From Gordionus sp. m RMFG-2023 (lineage: Eukaryota > Nematomorpha > Gordioida > Chordodea > Parachordodidae): a stretch of DNA of 64,000 nucleotides. Made by a program: the position numbers and the translations under genes. Positions 47,631 to 58,929 of this stretch are shown piece after piece (the stretch's first letter is position 1; every line of letters starts with the position of its first letter). The DNA is taken from NCBI RefSeq assembly GCF_954871325.1, contig NC_088777.1, positions 33,829,366 to 33,893,365 on the forward strand, written 5' to 3'. A model generated the notes under the pieces. The model was given only the letters and a program-made list of their open reading frames with translations, searched no databases and was not told the DNA's origin.

Positions 47631-48392
47631 ATGAAATATCTCTTATCTCTAAATAAAAGCAAAAAAATATTCCTCTTATCTAGCATGCAATCTACCGACC
47701 GCACCCTATTCTCTTCCTTGCTCAATGGTACGGGACATGAGTTTCTTGAGGCCATCCCATCTACCAATCTTCAGCTTCAACTATCCAACAATGAATTTAC
47801 CCATGCCATCGGCATTCGTCTAAATTGTTCCATCACTCACCCCCACATCTGCTCAGGGTGCAACTCGCCAGTTGACTCGAAGGGTAGACATAGTTTACAT
47901 TGTCGCTCCTGCAATGGACGATTCATCAGACACAAGCAATGTAATACAATCATCCAACATGCTCTGAAATCTGCCCAAATTCCTTCCACGTTAGAACCAC
48001 AGGGTCTTTTTAGATCTGACGGTAAACGTCCTGATGGGATCTCTCAAATCCCATGGAGGAGAGGCCAACTTTTGGTATGGGACTATTCCTGTATTGACCC
48101 CTTGGCCCCATCCAACCATGCCATCAACATCCTTGACCAGAAGGAACAACTTAAAATTTCTAAATACACAGAAATAATAAACGATCATTGCTTCATCCCA
48201 ATCATATCAACCACTCTTGGCACCTTCGGCAAACTCGCCTTAGCATTTTTCAAAAACTTAGGATCACAAATCAGCAAACTCTCAGAAGAACCACGAGAGG
48301 GTTTTTTTCTTCGTCAACGATTATCCATAGCGATTCACAAAGCTAATTATATCAGTTTCAATGGTAGCCTTCTAGCCAAAGAGCTATCATAG
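47631..48392 (+). CDS. LINE copy C: 5'-truncated, intact CCHC finger and restriction-like endonuclease frame
   Basis: A 253-codon open frame, far richer in G+C than its flanks. It aligns with the end of LINE copy A: GHEFLEAIPS; then zinc-binding CSGCNSPVDSKGRHSLHC (C-X2-C-X9-H-X3-C); then SDGKRPDGISQIPW and LLVWDYSCID, giving an RPD-X15-D nuclease motif with the Asp kept; then LGSQISKLSEEPREGFFLRQ near the C-terminus. The reverse transcriptase is absent, as in ordinary 5' truncation of LINE copies. An in-frame stop lies 13 bases before the ATG, which by chance or otherwise sits in GCCACCATG, a near-ideal context for initiation. A short T-rich tail ends near 48460. Most likely a young dead-on-arrival LINE; use as a host protein cannot be excluded. 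Confidence 0.75.
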   Translation: MKYLLSLNKSKKIFLLSSMQSTDRTLFSSLLNGTGHEFLEAIPSTNLQLQLSNNEFTHAIGIRLNCSITHPHICSGCNSPVDSKGRHSLHCRSCNGRFIRHKQCNTIIQHALKSAQIPSTLEPQGLFRSDGKRPDGISQIPWRRGQLLVWDYSCIDPLAPSNHAINILDQKEQLKISKYTEIINDHCFIPIISTTLGTFGKLALAFFKNLGSQISKLSEEPREGFFLRQRLSIAIHKANYISFNGSLLAKELS

Positions 48393-49204
48393 ACAACGCT
48401 TATGTCCCTTTTTCATTTTTGTTTCCCTGCGTCACACCATCTCCGTTCTTTTTTTTAATAGTATTATTATATATTTTTCAAACATTTTTAAATATATTAA
48501 AATTTATTATAATGAAAATTTAAATTATTATACCTTATATTGATAATAAACTATATAATAAACATTTGATATCTTTCAAAAAAAAAAAAAAAATTATATA
48601 ATTTAATATTAAGAAAATATTAGAAGTCAATTTTTGGTCAAAGAAATTCGATATTAGATGGTCAGAGTGCAAATTCAATATATTTTTTTTAGCCCTAGCT
48701 CTCATAAATTTTATTTTTAGGCACAAGCCCGATCTTAAAATTTTAATTAAAAAAATATAAATTAAACGCATTTTTAATAAGATTAAAATAAAACTCAATG
48801 TTTATTCCTTAATAGGTCCAGACATTGTCTATATTGCTTTATTTTAATAAAGGACATATTATTTTTTTAGAAATTGTTTATTTTTTAAGTCTGAATCGGT
48901 CAAGACCTGATTAGAAAAACGGGCCGACTTGCAGAACTTTAGGTGAAGTTCCCCATAGGTAAAATTAAATTCATATCCAATTTACGGTAGACATAGAGTT
49001 GGTTTAATATAAATGTAAAAAATATATTATATGTACCAAAACTTAAAATTTTGTGGAGGACTAATTATTAGCTTGATTTTAGCTATATCTAAAGTAGGCA
49101 TGGGGTTACTATATTTTAAAAAAAGTGGAAATATAAAATTTACAAAATATATTTTTAATATGAATTTATTTTTTGTTCTAATTGAAATTTGGAATATATT
49201 GTTT
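48393..49204. other. AT-rich region without recognisable gene
   Basis: 48393-48465 is probably the LINE 3' untranslated tail. At about 48880-48945 there are CGGTCAAGACC and CGGGCCGACTTGCAG words like the GC-rich element ends seen elsewhere. No gene is seen; the short frame at 49031-49246 lacks any family feature. Confidence 0.45.
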
Positions 49205-49262
49205 AAAATATTTTTAAAAATACTTAACGACTCAAAATATTTTTAAAAATACTTAACGACTC
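49205..49262 (+). repeat. 29 bp tandem duplication
   Basis: AAAATATTTTTAAAAATACT followed by TAACGACTC occurs twice, at 49205 and 49234, without visible difference. Confidence 0.9.
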
Positions 49263-49829
49263 ATTTCCAATTTAGCTAGCCAAGTATTGCGTAAACTAAA
49301 AAAAATTTAAAATAATTTAGTAAATTTTTTATGATAACAAATCTTTTTAGTTGAACTTTTTATTGTGTATATTACCTATTCTATTGCTATATTATTATTG
49401 AATTTTAGAAGATATCGATTATTATATCTTTTCAATCTATTTTTAAAATAAAATATAATAAAATAAATACTTTTTTATGCTGGCTATCAAGTAACCTTAT
49501 AAACTGACCACCTTGACAAAAATAATATATAATAATAATGGTATTAACTTTGCTGGCCACAACTTACGATATCAAATTTTGTAAATTAATTAAATAAGAA
49601 AAATATCAAATTATCTTTTTATATTTTTTTTGATGTTATACACAATAATTTTTAAAAAAAATTTCAACATAAATAAGTCTTTTGACTTTCACCATAAACA
49701 ACACATAACTTGATATTTTTTTAAGATGAACATGAAAAACATAATATCAAAATCAATTTTAATTTAAAAAAATGTTATTAAGTGAAATTTTTGAAAAAAT
49801 GGAGGAAACTTTAATTATTAATAATCCCT
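49263..49829. other. AT-rich stretch without recognisable gene
   Basis: No supported frame or repeat. Confidence 0.5.
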
Positions 49830-50049
49830 AAAAAAATTAAGGAAGGTTATTATAATGTTATATGAGATTATCATGGGTTTTAAAGGGATAACTAAATTAA
49901 GGTTTTAAGTTAAGGAATGATAATACGGTATTATCACGTTTTAATCGTGATAAAGAGGAATCTTATTTTAAAAAGCGTTTTACGCGCGTTTGGTTTTATT
50001 TCTTTTTAATTTTTTCTTAATTTATTAATTTTCAATGGTGTTTTTTTGA

Positions 50050-51480
50050 CCTTATGAAATAAATATGTCTAATATAGAGTATCGATATCAAAAGATCTAT
50101 TCAACTGGAGGTCAATCTCTCCTTCTTAATGGGCGAGTCTAGGTCTGGGGGGTCAGGAATATTTTTATCAAAACAAAATATCGATATGGGCATCGAATAA
50201 TAGCTAATTTTAATATTTTTACTGATTTTACTGAAAGTCTTCATTCCTGGTCTTGATGGGCATGACTTGGTCTGGTAGGTAGAAGGAGAAAGGGGGGCGG
50301 GGTTAAAAATTTTTTTTTAAAAATATGGGTATCGAATAAAAGTTAATAAAAATATTTTTTTATTGTAATTATAATAATAACTTTAAGTGGGCGGGTCTAG
50401 GTCTTGGGGAGTCAGAAGTATTTTTATCAAAACAAAATATCGATGTGGGTATCAAATAAAAGGTAATGCAAATATCTTTTGATTTTAATAATAATTATAA
50501 CTCAAAGTGGGAGGGTCTAGACCGGAGGGGTCAAGAATATTTTTATCAACATAAAATATCGATATTGGTATCAAACAAAAGCTAATTTAAATATCTTTTA
50601 ACTGAAAGCTTTTATTCTTGGTCTAGGAGGGGTGAGGAGGGAGAAGGGGTGGGTGGAGGGGGGTAAAAAATATTGATATGGGTATCAAATAAAAAGTAAT
50701 TAAAATATCCTTTGATTGTAATAATATTATCACTAAAAATTATAGGGTCTAGGCTGAGGGGTCAGGAATATTTTTATCAAAATAAAATATCGATATGGGT
50801 ATCAAATAAAATCTTATTTAAACATTTTTTCTGAAAGCATTCATTCTTGGTCTACAATGGGTGAGGGAGAGGGGGTTAAAAATAAAAAATATCTATATGG
50901 ATATCAAATAAAAGCTTATTTAAATATCTTTTGAATGAAAGCATTCATTTTTGGTCTTGATGGGTAGGACTTAGTCTGAGGGGTGGATGGGGGAGGGGTG
51001 ATATGGGTATCAAAAAAAGGTAATTTAAATATCATCTAGATTGTAATAATAATAACTTTAATCTGGCGGGGTTAGGTCTTAGGGGGTCAGGAATATTTTT
51101 ATCAAAACAAAATATCGATATGGGTATTGGGTATCAAATAAAAGCTAATTTAAATATCTTTTGATTGAAAGTATTCATTCTTAGTCTTGATGGGTGACTT
51201 GGTCTGGAGGGTGGATGGAGTGGGGGAGGGCAAATAATATTTTTTTTTGATATAGGTATCATATAAAAGGTAATTAAAATATCTTTTGGTTGTAATATTA
51301 ATTAAACTCTAAATGGGCTCTAGGTCTTGGGGGGGGGGGGGGGTGAGGAAATTTTTTATCAACACAAAATAATGATATGACTATCAAATAATTAAAATAT
51401 TTTTCTACTAAAATCACTCTTGGTCTTCTAATGCGTTGGAATAGATCCGGAGTAGGGAGGGGTTAAAAAATAAAAATTGA
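50050..51480 (+). repeat. Copy 3 left-arm tandem array
   Basis: Roughly ten degenerate units, about 110-150 bp apart. Recurrent words are AATATTTTTATCAAAACAAA, ATATCGATATGGGTATCAAA, AAAGCTAATTTAAATATCTT, GAAAGCATTCATTCTTGGTC and GGGTAGGACTTGGTCTGAGG, then a G-rich tract. A second unit type, TTGTAATAATAATAACTTTA then GGCGGGTCTAGGTCTTGGGG, alternates with the first. Confidence 0.8.
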
Positions 51481-51966
51481 AATCTCTTAAGACTATAAAA
51501 TTAAATAGCAGTAAATGGTCGGGTCTAAGACTTAATTGGTCAGAATTTGTATAAAATATCTATATAGCATAAATTGAATATGGTTTTCAAATACTTAGGA
51601 AGTCCGTTATTTATCCATAAATATATTCAACATATTATTAAAATTGACTTTCGTATAAAATTATAGATAGATCGTAATTTAATGTATTAATGGTTGGGGT
51701 TGGTCTACGTAATATAAAGTTAATTTGATTAAAATCATTCTTTTATGCGTTTATACCTAATCTCTTTTAGTATTGATTAAGATTTAGGATATTTATAAAT
51801 TTTCTATCGAAACCTCATTAAAAAGATTTAGTCTTACTTTAGTAGCCAGGCCTTAAAATATTAAATAATGTCGGGTTGGATAGAATTTTAAGTAATAAAA
51901 GAGAATAAAGATAAAACAATTTTATTTTATCTTTTTCGCAATCCTGAACTAGAAATATATAAAATG

Positions 51967-52155
51967 CACTGTTCTTAATGTAGTGCGTTATTCTATATCT
52001 ATTTTTTTTAGTATCGGCTTTAATGCGCTACCAGCAAAAATTATTAAAATAATTTTATAATTAATTCTAAAATCATAATCTTTTTATTTATTTTGTAAAA
52101 ATAACTTCAAGCAAAGCTGGGGTCGGACCAGAAATTGGCAGATCTCTAATATCAA
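51967..52155 (+). mobile_element. hAT ends inside the foldback core (two families)
   Basis: 51967 begins CACTGTTCTTAATGTAGTGC and runs collinear with 21926 onward (TTTTTTTAGTATCG, then AATTCTAAAATCATAATCTT) to about 52085. The sequence before the junction, CCTGAACTAGAAATATATAA, also matches copy 1 (CCTGAACTTGAAATATATAA). At 52110-52150 a different edge reads inward TTAGAGATCTGCCAATTTCT, then GGTCCGACCCC, like the GC-rich TAGAGGTCTGC ends. Confidence 0.65.
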
Positions 52156-52854
52156 TAAATCATGGTTTCATTGTATATTATTTTATAATTTTAATGTTAG
52201 ATTATTTTACAATTTTCATTTTATATTGTTTTATACAATCTTTTTTTTTAAGATTATTATAGAATAATTTTTCATTTTCAAATAATATTCAAAAATAAAT
52301 AAATTTTAGGGTAAATCTATTTTATATTTCTAATTTGAGTTGGAATTTTGTCAATTATGTTCGGGTTAGGAATTTAAGGGTAAAAACTGGTTGCGGAGGA
52401 TCTCGGAAAATATTTTACTTTCTGCGCAAACGGTTATAATATAATTGAAAAGGAAGAGAAACTTTATAAATACCTAAAGTGTGTCCTGGTTCGACTTATT
52501 GTAAACATCCGGTTTTATAGATAGTTATAATAGTTTCGTCTAACAGCTTAAAAAGTAAGATATAAATAAAAAATAGAAAGAAAATCGAAAAACAGAAAAA
52601 CACAAGATAAAAATATGAAAAATAACAATGCTAACAAACACTTAAAACATACCAAAATAGAGTGTCCTAGTTCAAATTATGTCAAGCCTAAGCTAAACAG
52701 AAATAAGTATCATAATGAGTCGAACACACTCTTAGGTTTTAAAAATTAAGTGTGTAGCAGCGCTAATATTATGAGTTAATGATTAATTTTTATGCTTAAT
52801 GTTTTTATACTAATGTAATTTCTGTAAAATGTATGTGTGTTCCTGACCCCTACA

Positions 52855-53860
52855 GGGACTAGACCTGCCCATTTGGAGTTATAATTATCATTACAATCGA
52901 AAAGATATTGAAATTACATTTTATTTGATACCCATATCAAAATAAATTATTTTACTACAGCCCCCCCTTATCCACCCCTCAGACTAATTCCTACCCATCA
53001 AGACCAAGAATGAATGCTTTCAGTCAAAAGATATTTAAACTAGCTTTTATTTGATACCCATATAGATATTTTATTTTATTAAAAATATTCCTGACCAAGA
53101 CCTAACTCCGCCCGATTAAAGTTAGACCAAGACCTAACTCCACCCGATTAAAGTTATTTTTATTATTTTTTATTACCTTTTATTTGATACCCATATTTTA
53201 AAAAAAATTTTTACTCCCCCCCCTCCCCTTTTCATCCACCCCTAGACCAAATCATAAATCATACCCATAAGACCAAGAATGAATGCTTTCAGTAAAAGAT
53301 GCTTAAATTCGCTTTTATTTGATATCCATATCAATATTTTTTATATTTTACCCCCTCCCCCTCCCTCCTTACCCCTCGTAGACTAAGAATGGATGCTTTT
53401 AGTCAAAAGATATTTAAATTAGCTCTTGTTTGATACCCATATCGATATTTTATGTTGATAAAAATATTCTTTACCCCGCCAACCCTCCCACTTTGAGTGA
53501 TAATTATTATTAAAATCAAAAGATTCTTAATTACCTTTTATATGATACCCATATCAATATTTTGTTTTGATAAAAATATTCCGACAACCCCCCCCCCCAC
53601 CATGACCTACACTCGCCCTCTTAGAGTGATAGTTATTATTAGAATCAAAACATATTTAAATTACCTTTTATTTGATACCTATATCAAAAAAATATTTTAC
53701 TACACCCCCCCCCCCCCACTTCCATCCACCCCTCAGACTAAGTCCTACCCATCAAGACCAAGAATGAAGACTTTCAGTCAAAAGAAATTAAAATTAGATA
53801 TTATTTGATACCCATATTGATATTTAGTTTTGTTAAAAATATTTGGTTCAAACGTGTAAT
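52855..53860 (-). repeat. Copy 3 right-arm tandem array
   Basis: It is the inverse of the left array: TTTTATTTGATACCCATATC, then a C-rich tract, then TAGTCCTACCCATCAAGACC-like words and GAATGCTTTCAGTCAAAAGA. A local 32 bp duplication, GACCAAGACCTAACTCCRCC then CGATTAAAGTTA, occurs near 53095 and 53127. About seven units. Confidence 0.8.
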
Positions 53861-53984
53861 ACCGTATAGTTATTTATCCTTTAAAAAATTGAATTCTTAA
53901 TGGGATCCCTTTAAAACCCGTGATGATCCCGGATAGTTCTGATCCCTTTAAGAATTACGACAGAATTTTTAAAATATTTTTAAC

Positions 53985-54315
53985 ATTGGTTGGGTGGCTA
54001 CGGGTTAAAAATATTTTTAAAGTAATGAGCGGGTGAATTTTTTATTTTCGGGCAAAATGAGCAGAACAGGCTTCAAATTATTAAAAATAATAGTTTTATT
54101 TCATAATATAGCATATTATATATGTTTAATTAAAAATGCACTACAATAAATAAATAAAGAGCCGAACCAGCTATTAAAATAATTTTTAAACATTAGGCGG
54201 GCGGGAGGGTTAAACAAAATTGATAAATAAATGTGCGGGAGGGTAAATTATAAAAAAAATCCAAAAAACGAGTTGGCGGGCTTCTTCGCTAAACCCCGTC
54301 CATTGCAGACATCTA
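53985..54315 (-). mobile_element. hAT fragment with GCGGGC-rich subterminal region
   Basis: The right edge reads inward TAGATGTCTGCAATGGACGG, then GGTTTAGCGAAGAAGCCCGC, comparable to the right end of the hAT at 41347. GCGGGCGGG and GTGCGGGAGGG words follow to the left. A GGTTGGGTGGCTACGGGTTA patch at about 53985 may be the other side. No transposase remains. Confidence 0.5.
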
Positions 54316-56389
54316 TGCCAGACACTATAAAAATCAATATAAGGGCAAATGATAAATATGTTTTTTAATAATGAGGTCAACATCATTCGGCCCAATAAAT
54401 TTTTCCAATTTCCTGCTAGATCGACATGATTAAAAAAAAATATCCCAAGTTTTTTTAAAGTTCAAATTTTTTAAATTGTCATCAATTTACGAGTTCGCTT
54501 ATTCTTAATCATTTTGTATGCACATATGTTGGAAATAGTTTTAAAGGCAAATTATATTATTAAATGAATGAATTAAGTGTTATCTACAATTATTAAAATG
54601 GCCAAGCCTGTATTTCTAGGTCTAGCTTCTGGGTTTATAAAAAAAATTATTCGTAGACCCGGCTCGATTTTAAAATCATATTATTTTATATCCGATTCGG
54701 GTACAGGACAAAGGGAATGATAAACCTAAACTAATTAATTTAGCAAGCCACAACAGCACTGCACTCCTAGCATTCAAAATTATAATAATATTTTAATAAA
54801 ACCTTAATAATTTTTAATTAAGTAAACTTTTATTAAAGAATGAAATCTGATCCTTCATAAAAATTATACTTTAAAACAAATTAATTATCAATTAAAAAAA
54901 AATTAGCTAATGGGGTAATATTTAACCTAATTTATATTTTTACCTTGTTAATTGTGAAAAGCAATAAATCCCAAATATTTAACACCAATTTTAGAACAAT
55001 CAATAACTTATGTAATAAAACAAACAACTTAAAAATACTTAATTTAGAAAAAACGAAAATAAAATGAAAATTAAACTAGAATTGGATTAAAAATGGCGTA
55101 TAAAATAGATTTTAAAATGTTTAAAATTACTATTTATAACTAGTTTTGTAATGTATCAATGATTAGATTTAGAACTTCAAATTTAATTTTTTAGCCTAAT
55201 CCGGCCAAAATTATTTTTACAACTTTAAGCCTACCCGACTACCAAAAGCCCGACATAAGTGGCCTTTAAAATTTTAAAAATATTAGAATCTCTTGATTTA
55301 AAATAGTTTTACAGTGAGAAACTATTTGAATTTCACTAGAAGCTACTAAGTTTTGGGATTAGCATGATAAAAAAGAAGGAGTGAGAATTTTTTTAAGGAG
55401 AAGAAGAATTTTGTATTCCCTCTATAAATTTTATTGGAAGGTTTTAGGCTCGCTTTTTGTGGCTTTTAATAGATTGTATTTTTTTAAAGATAGTAATAGT
55501 TTTATTATTTTTTCCTAAAAATTTCCCTTTTCTAAAAAATTTACCTTTTCTAAAAAATTTAAATTTTAGTCATTATTTTAAAAAATTGTTATATTTATTT
55601 TTTTAAAAACTGATTATGATAAAATATTAAATTCATTTTTGGAGATAAAGATGGGGAGAATATGGGGACTGGGTAATTATTATTTGCATAAAAGGATATT
55701 TAAAGCTTTCAAATTTGTTAAGGGAGAATCTGTTTGCCCCCCACCCACCCCTTTGCTACACCTAGGAAACTATGGAAGTTTCCAAAAACCCTCAAGAATA
55801 ATGATTACTTCCATATAATGTTATAAAAATATTCTTTAATTAATATTAATTATAAAATTAAGATAATGTGTGTGACTTATTTTTTAATAAAAATATATAT
55901 TTGCCATTCTCATGTTAACGCAAAAAAAAATTAGCAAGTTTTAAATATAAAAATTAAATAAGAATATTGACGCTATCTTTAATCAATCTTACACTCAAAA
56001 ATTCGCAAGAGGAAAAAATACCGCATCTCCCCCTTTCGCTCATGCCTGCCTTTTATATATAATCTATTTCTAATCTGTAAATTTGCTTACCGAAAAACTT
56101 TTTGAATTTAAAAATGGTGGCCTTGTTAAATTATTAGAAAAGAATTATCCCCTTTATTTAAAAATCAGAGCCGAAAAACTACTAGTCAAAATCAGGGTCG
56201 TTTTTTTACCAAGAGCTGACTTGAGTAGACTCCAATATACTTATAAATTTATAATAAAAATGAACTTTTATTGATATTAATATTATGGGTAAGAAATTTA
56301 CTCAAAGTCTCTTTAAATTTTATAGTTTGCTCACTCGATAAGCATCTTAGAAGACAGGTCGTGAGAGGACGGGGCCAAAATTATTTCAA
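54316..56389. other. AT-rich region with scattered element ends
   Basis: No gene. 54600-54720 has GGCCAAGCCTG, AGACCCGGCTCG and TCCGATTCGGGTAC words of the GC-rich type. 55738-55765 has a C-rich patch before TTTGCTACACCTAGG that may be a hAT edge. Confidence 0.45.
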
Positions 56390-57110
56390 ACTTTATACTA
56401 TCTATAAATTTAATAGGGTATCAAATGAAAGCTAATTAAAATTTTGGCTGCAATGAAGTTACTCAATAATCAATTTTATTAAGCATGTCCTAGAGGGGAA
56501 TCAATATTTTAAACTTTTTAAAACATATAATATGGGTATCGAATTAAAGCTAATGAATTTTGTTCGATAGCAATATTATCATTACTCTAAATGAGCTATC
56601 TAGATCTATGTAGTTATATTAAAGGGCTCGATATGAGCAGATTTTTAAATACTGCTAACTCAATATTTTATCTATAAAAACATTGCTCAAGCCGGAAGAT
56701 TTTTCTCATTGATAGCCCAAAGGTCTAAACATCTATTAGCGACTCGAGCCTTAGGCAATATTGTTTTTGGCTAAAATATTGAGTTAGATATTTTTAAAAA
56801 TCGGCTAAAAACAAGCCATTTACCAACATTAGATCTAAGAGGGGGGAGGGATTCAGGAATGATTTTAACATTATATAACATATAAGTTCAATATGAGTAT
56901 CAAATAAATCCAATTAAGAAATTTTTGACTACAATGTCTCAATATTGATCAATATTATTTAACGGGTCTTTGAGTGGTCTAAAATATTTTAAACTTTTTA
57001 TAACATAAATATTGGATATCGGATTAAAGCTAATAAAAGTATATTTTGACAGCGATATTGATCATTACTCAAAATATGAGAGTCTAGATGTTAGGAGGAT
57101 CAGTAACTAC
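56390..57110. repeat. Degenerate foldback tandem array, split by a MITE
   Basis: About four units of foldback type (GGGTATCAAATGAAAGCTAA, ATATGGGTATCGAATTAAAG, ATGAGTATCAAATAAATCCA, TTGGATATCGGATTAAAGCT). Linker words such as GAGGGGAATC and GGGGGGAGGGATTCAGGAAT recall the G-tracts of the other copies. No inverted partner arm is in view, so it is a solo arm or old remnant. The MITE at 56611-56831 sits inside it. Confidence 0.65.
56611..56831. mobile_element. hAT MITE, diverged copy in foldback array
   Basis: 221 bp, ends TAGTTATATTAAAGGGCTCG and (inward) TAATGTTGGTAAATGGCTTG. Flanks GATCTATG (56603-56610) and GATCTAAG (56832-56839) agree at 7 of 8. Interior words (TTGAGTTAG, AAATCGGCT, CAAAGGTCTA) match the 4962 and 62437 copies. 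Confidence 0.85.
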
Positions 57111-57439
57111 TACTGAATGATTATTCGTCTTTTTTTTATTTATCAGTTACTTGACGATATTATTAAATTTTCCGATTCGATAAAATGGCCTTTTAATTTA
57201 AAAATTTTATAGCATTAACATTTAGGAAAATATATTTATAAGGTTAAGAATAATGACATTCTTAGATAACTGAAGTGATAAATTTAGAAAAACCAATTTA
57301 TAATAAAAAATATGCTAAAAAAATAATAAAATATATAATTTATTTTTATAAGAATGTTTATGATTTTAAAACTAAATAAAGAATTTTTATTAAATTGTAA
57401 CAATTTACAATAACCACGAATAGACTATATTAGACATTA

Positions 57440-57690
57440 TCGTTACTAGGGTTGGGGCACAGGGGCTCGAGCTCCCTATATTTGAAGAGTCCCCTCAAAA
57501 TTTTGATTTGTTTTATATACAAAATGTAATATTAATAATATTAGCTAAAAAAAGGTAATCTTAGATAATTTTAGCTAAAAAAGGTAATTTTGAATAATAT
57601 TAGCTAAAAAAAGGCAATTGTGAAAAATATTAAAAATATTTTTTTTGCTCCTGAGATTGTAAAGGCTAGTGGCACCCCTCATATTAGATA
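57440..57690. repeat. Small element-like block with ~31 bp internal repeats
   Basis: Three units of AATNTTAGCTAAAAAAAGGY (about 57535-57625) sit between a left edge GGTTGGGGCACAGGGGCTCG and a right edge that reads inward GGGTGCCACTAGCCTTTAC. The two edges are only loosely alike. It could be a small non-autonomous transposon. Confidence 0.4.
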
Positions 57691-58059
57691 ATACAATCTG
57701 TTTCTATTTTATAATATAGAAATACTTTTCGAACAAAATATTTATATATAAGCCTTAAAGTAATAGTTATTTAAAATTTGATATTAATATGGTATAGAAA
57801 TAGATGGTATACTATTTAAAAAAAGGTAGATGAGTATATATTGAAAAATAAAGATATATTAAATATGTATAATTAAACCAAATTAGATTAGTCATATAAA
57901 ATCGGATCGGCAGCAAAAAATTGGTATCGGTACACCTCTAGTTTGGATTAATGTATTTTTTCAGTGTATACTTTTAAATATAAAAATTATTTGAATACTA
58001 CAGTGTATATCTGAATTAAGTTTTTACATTTGTACTGGCTGCGTTTAAAATATCAAAAA
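57691..58059. other. AT-rich stretch without recognisable gene
   Basis: No supported frame or repeat, apart from a GGATCGGCA patch near 57904. Confidence 0.45.
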
Positions 58060-58178
58060 ATTTGGTAAGTGAGCAGCGTCTGTGGCATTTATGATGTTTT
58101 TTTTTATTAAACAAAAGTAATTTATATTTATACTACAAAAAAATTAATATTATGGGCGCTGCTCACTTATCAAAAATT
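58060..58178. repeat. Short inverted-repeat element (~118 bp)
   Basis: TTTGGTAAGTGAGCAGCGTC near 58061 and the complement of TTTTGATAAGTGAGCAGCGC near 58176 face each other across an A/T-rich spacer. It is compatible with a tiny MITE or a stem-loop. Flanking duplication is not clear, because the flanks are A/T runs. Confidence 0.6.
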
Positions 58179-58253
58179 TAATTCGAAAACTTTATCGTAA
58201 AACACAAAATAAGGATATTAAAAACGTACCAAAATATTTTTACGAAGAATTGA

Positions 58254-58641
58254 GGAAATGTACGAAAATCAAATAGAAACCTAGATATTTTTAAAGCTCA
58301 ATCATATATCCGTACCACGGCAGTGGCCTACCCTGTAGCTTTAAACAGCTCACTGAGTTATATAATTTTTTCAATGTATTTACTTTCAAATATTGCTCGA
58401 GAAACCCTTGAAAGTCAATCAGGAGCCATGATAATAGGAAAATGCCGGGAACATATATATGATAAAATAGCAGAGTTATTGCAGGAGGTCTATGAAAAGT
58501 TTGGAATGTCAGATAAACCAATTTCTCCAGATATGGACATCTCCTGCAATTTCCTCAAGCTATTTACTGAATATAATGTAAAATTTAATGATCTTGACAA
58601 TAATAATTATGACCTATTAGAATTTAGGGAAATCTATTATG
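58254..58641 (+). CDS. Unidentified exon-like open frame ending at a splice-donor consensus
   Basis: Open from just after a TGA at 58251 for about 129 codons, with protein-like composition unlike its A/T flanks: YIRTTAVAYPVALNSS, NIARETLESQSGAMIIGKCR, KIAELLQEVYEKFGMSDKPI, DISCNFLKLFTEYNVKFND. It runs into ATG|GTGAGT at 58641/58642, a strong donor site, after which the frame reads A/T-rich sequence. No ATG near the beginning is evident, so it would be an internal exon. I do not recognise the family. A hAT transposase fragment lies 300 bases downstream in the same orientation, so it could be an earlier part of that gene. Confidence 0.4.
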
Positions 58642-58929
58642 GTGAGTATACAGTATTATTTTTCAATTTTTTAATGTTTAACTTTATCTAAAATAAACAA
58701 AATAATTTTACCCAAACAAATCAGATTTGGCTGCCACACTTTATCCTTAGTTATTACTAAAGAGTTTTTCTGCACTATCTAGCTCAATGATTAATGGAAG
58801 AATTTATATCGAGTTACGGAAAAATGTACAAAAATATGGAATGCATGTGGAAGGCCCAAATCTTCATAAAAGATAAAGGTGGTGACAGGTAATCAGTTGA
58901 AAGTTTTGCATAGCCAGGTGAAATAGCTT

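Larger units (their letters stand above)
49830..53961. mobile_element. Foldback-type element, copy 3
   Basis: The left arm (about 49830-51480) opens with GGTTTTAAAGGGATAACTAA and TTATCACGTTTTAATCGTGA, then AAAGCGTTTT and a long tandem array. The right arm (about 52855-53961) is the inverse, ending in AGAATTACGAC like copies 1 and 2. Units carry GATATGGGTATCAAATAAAA and a G-rich tract on the left, and the complement with C-rich tracts on the right. The core, 51480-52855, has no transposase, only pieces of two hAT elements. More diverged than copy 2; arm lengths differ. Confidence 0.8.

Noticed and set aside
53497-53808. 103-codon plus-strand frame
   Set aside because: It lies within the right-arm tandem array of foldback copy 3 and consists of translated repeat units and poly-C.
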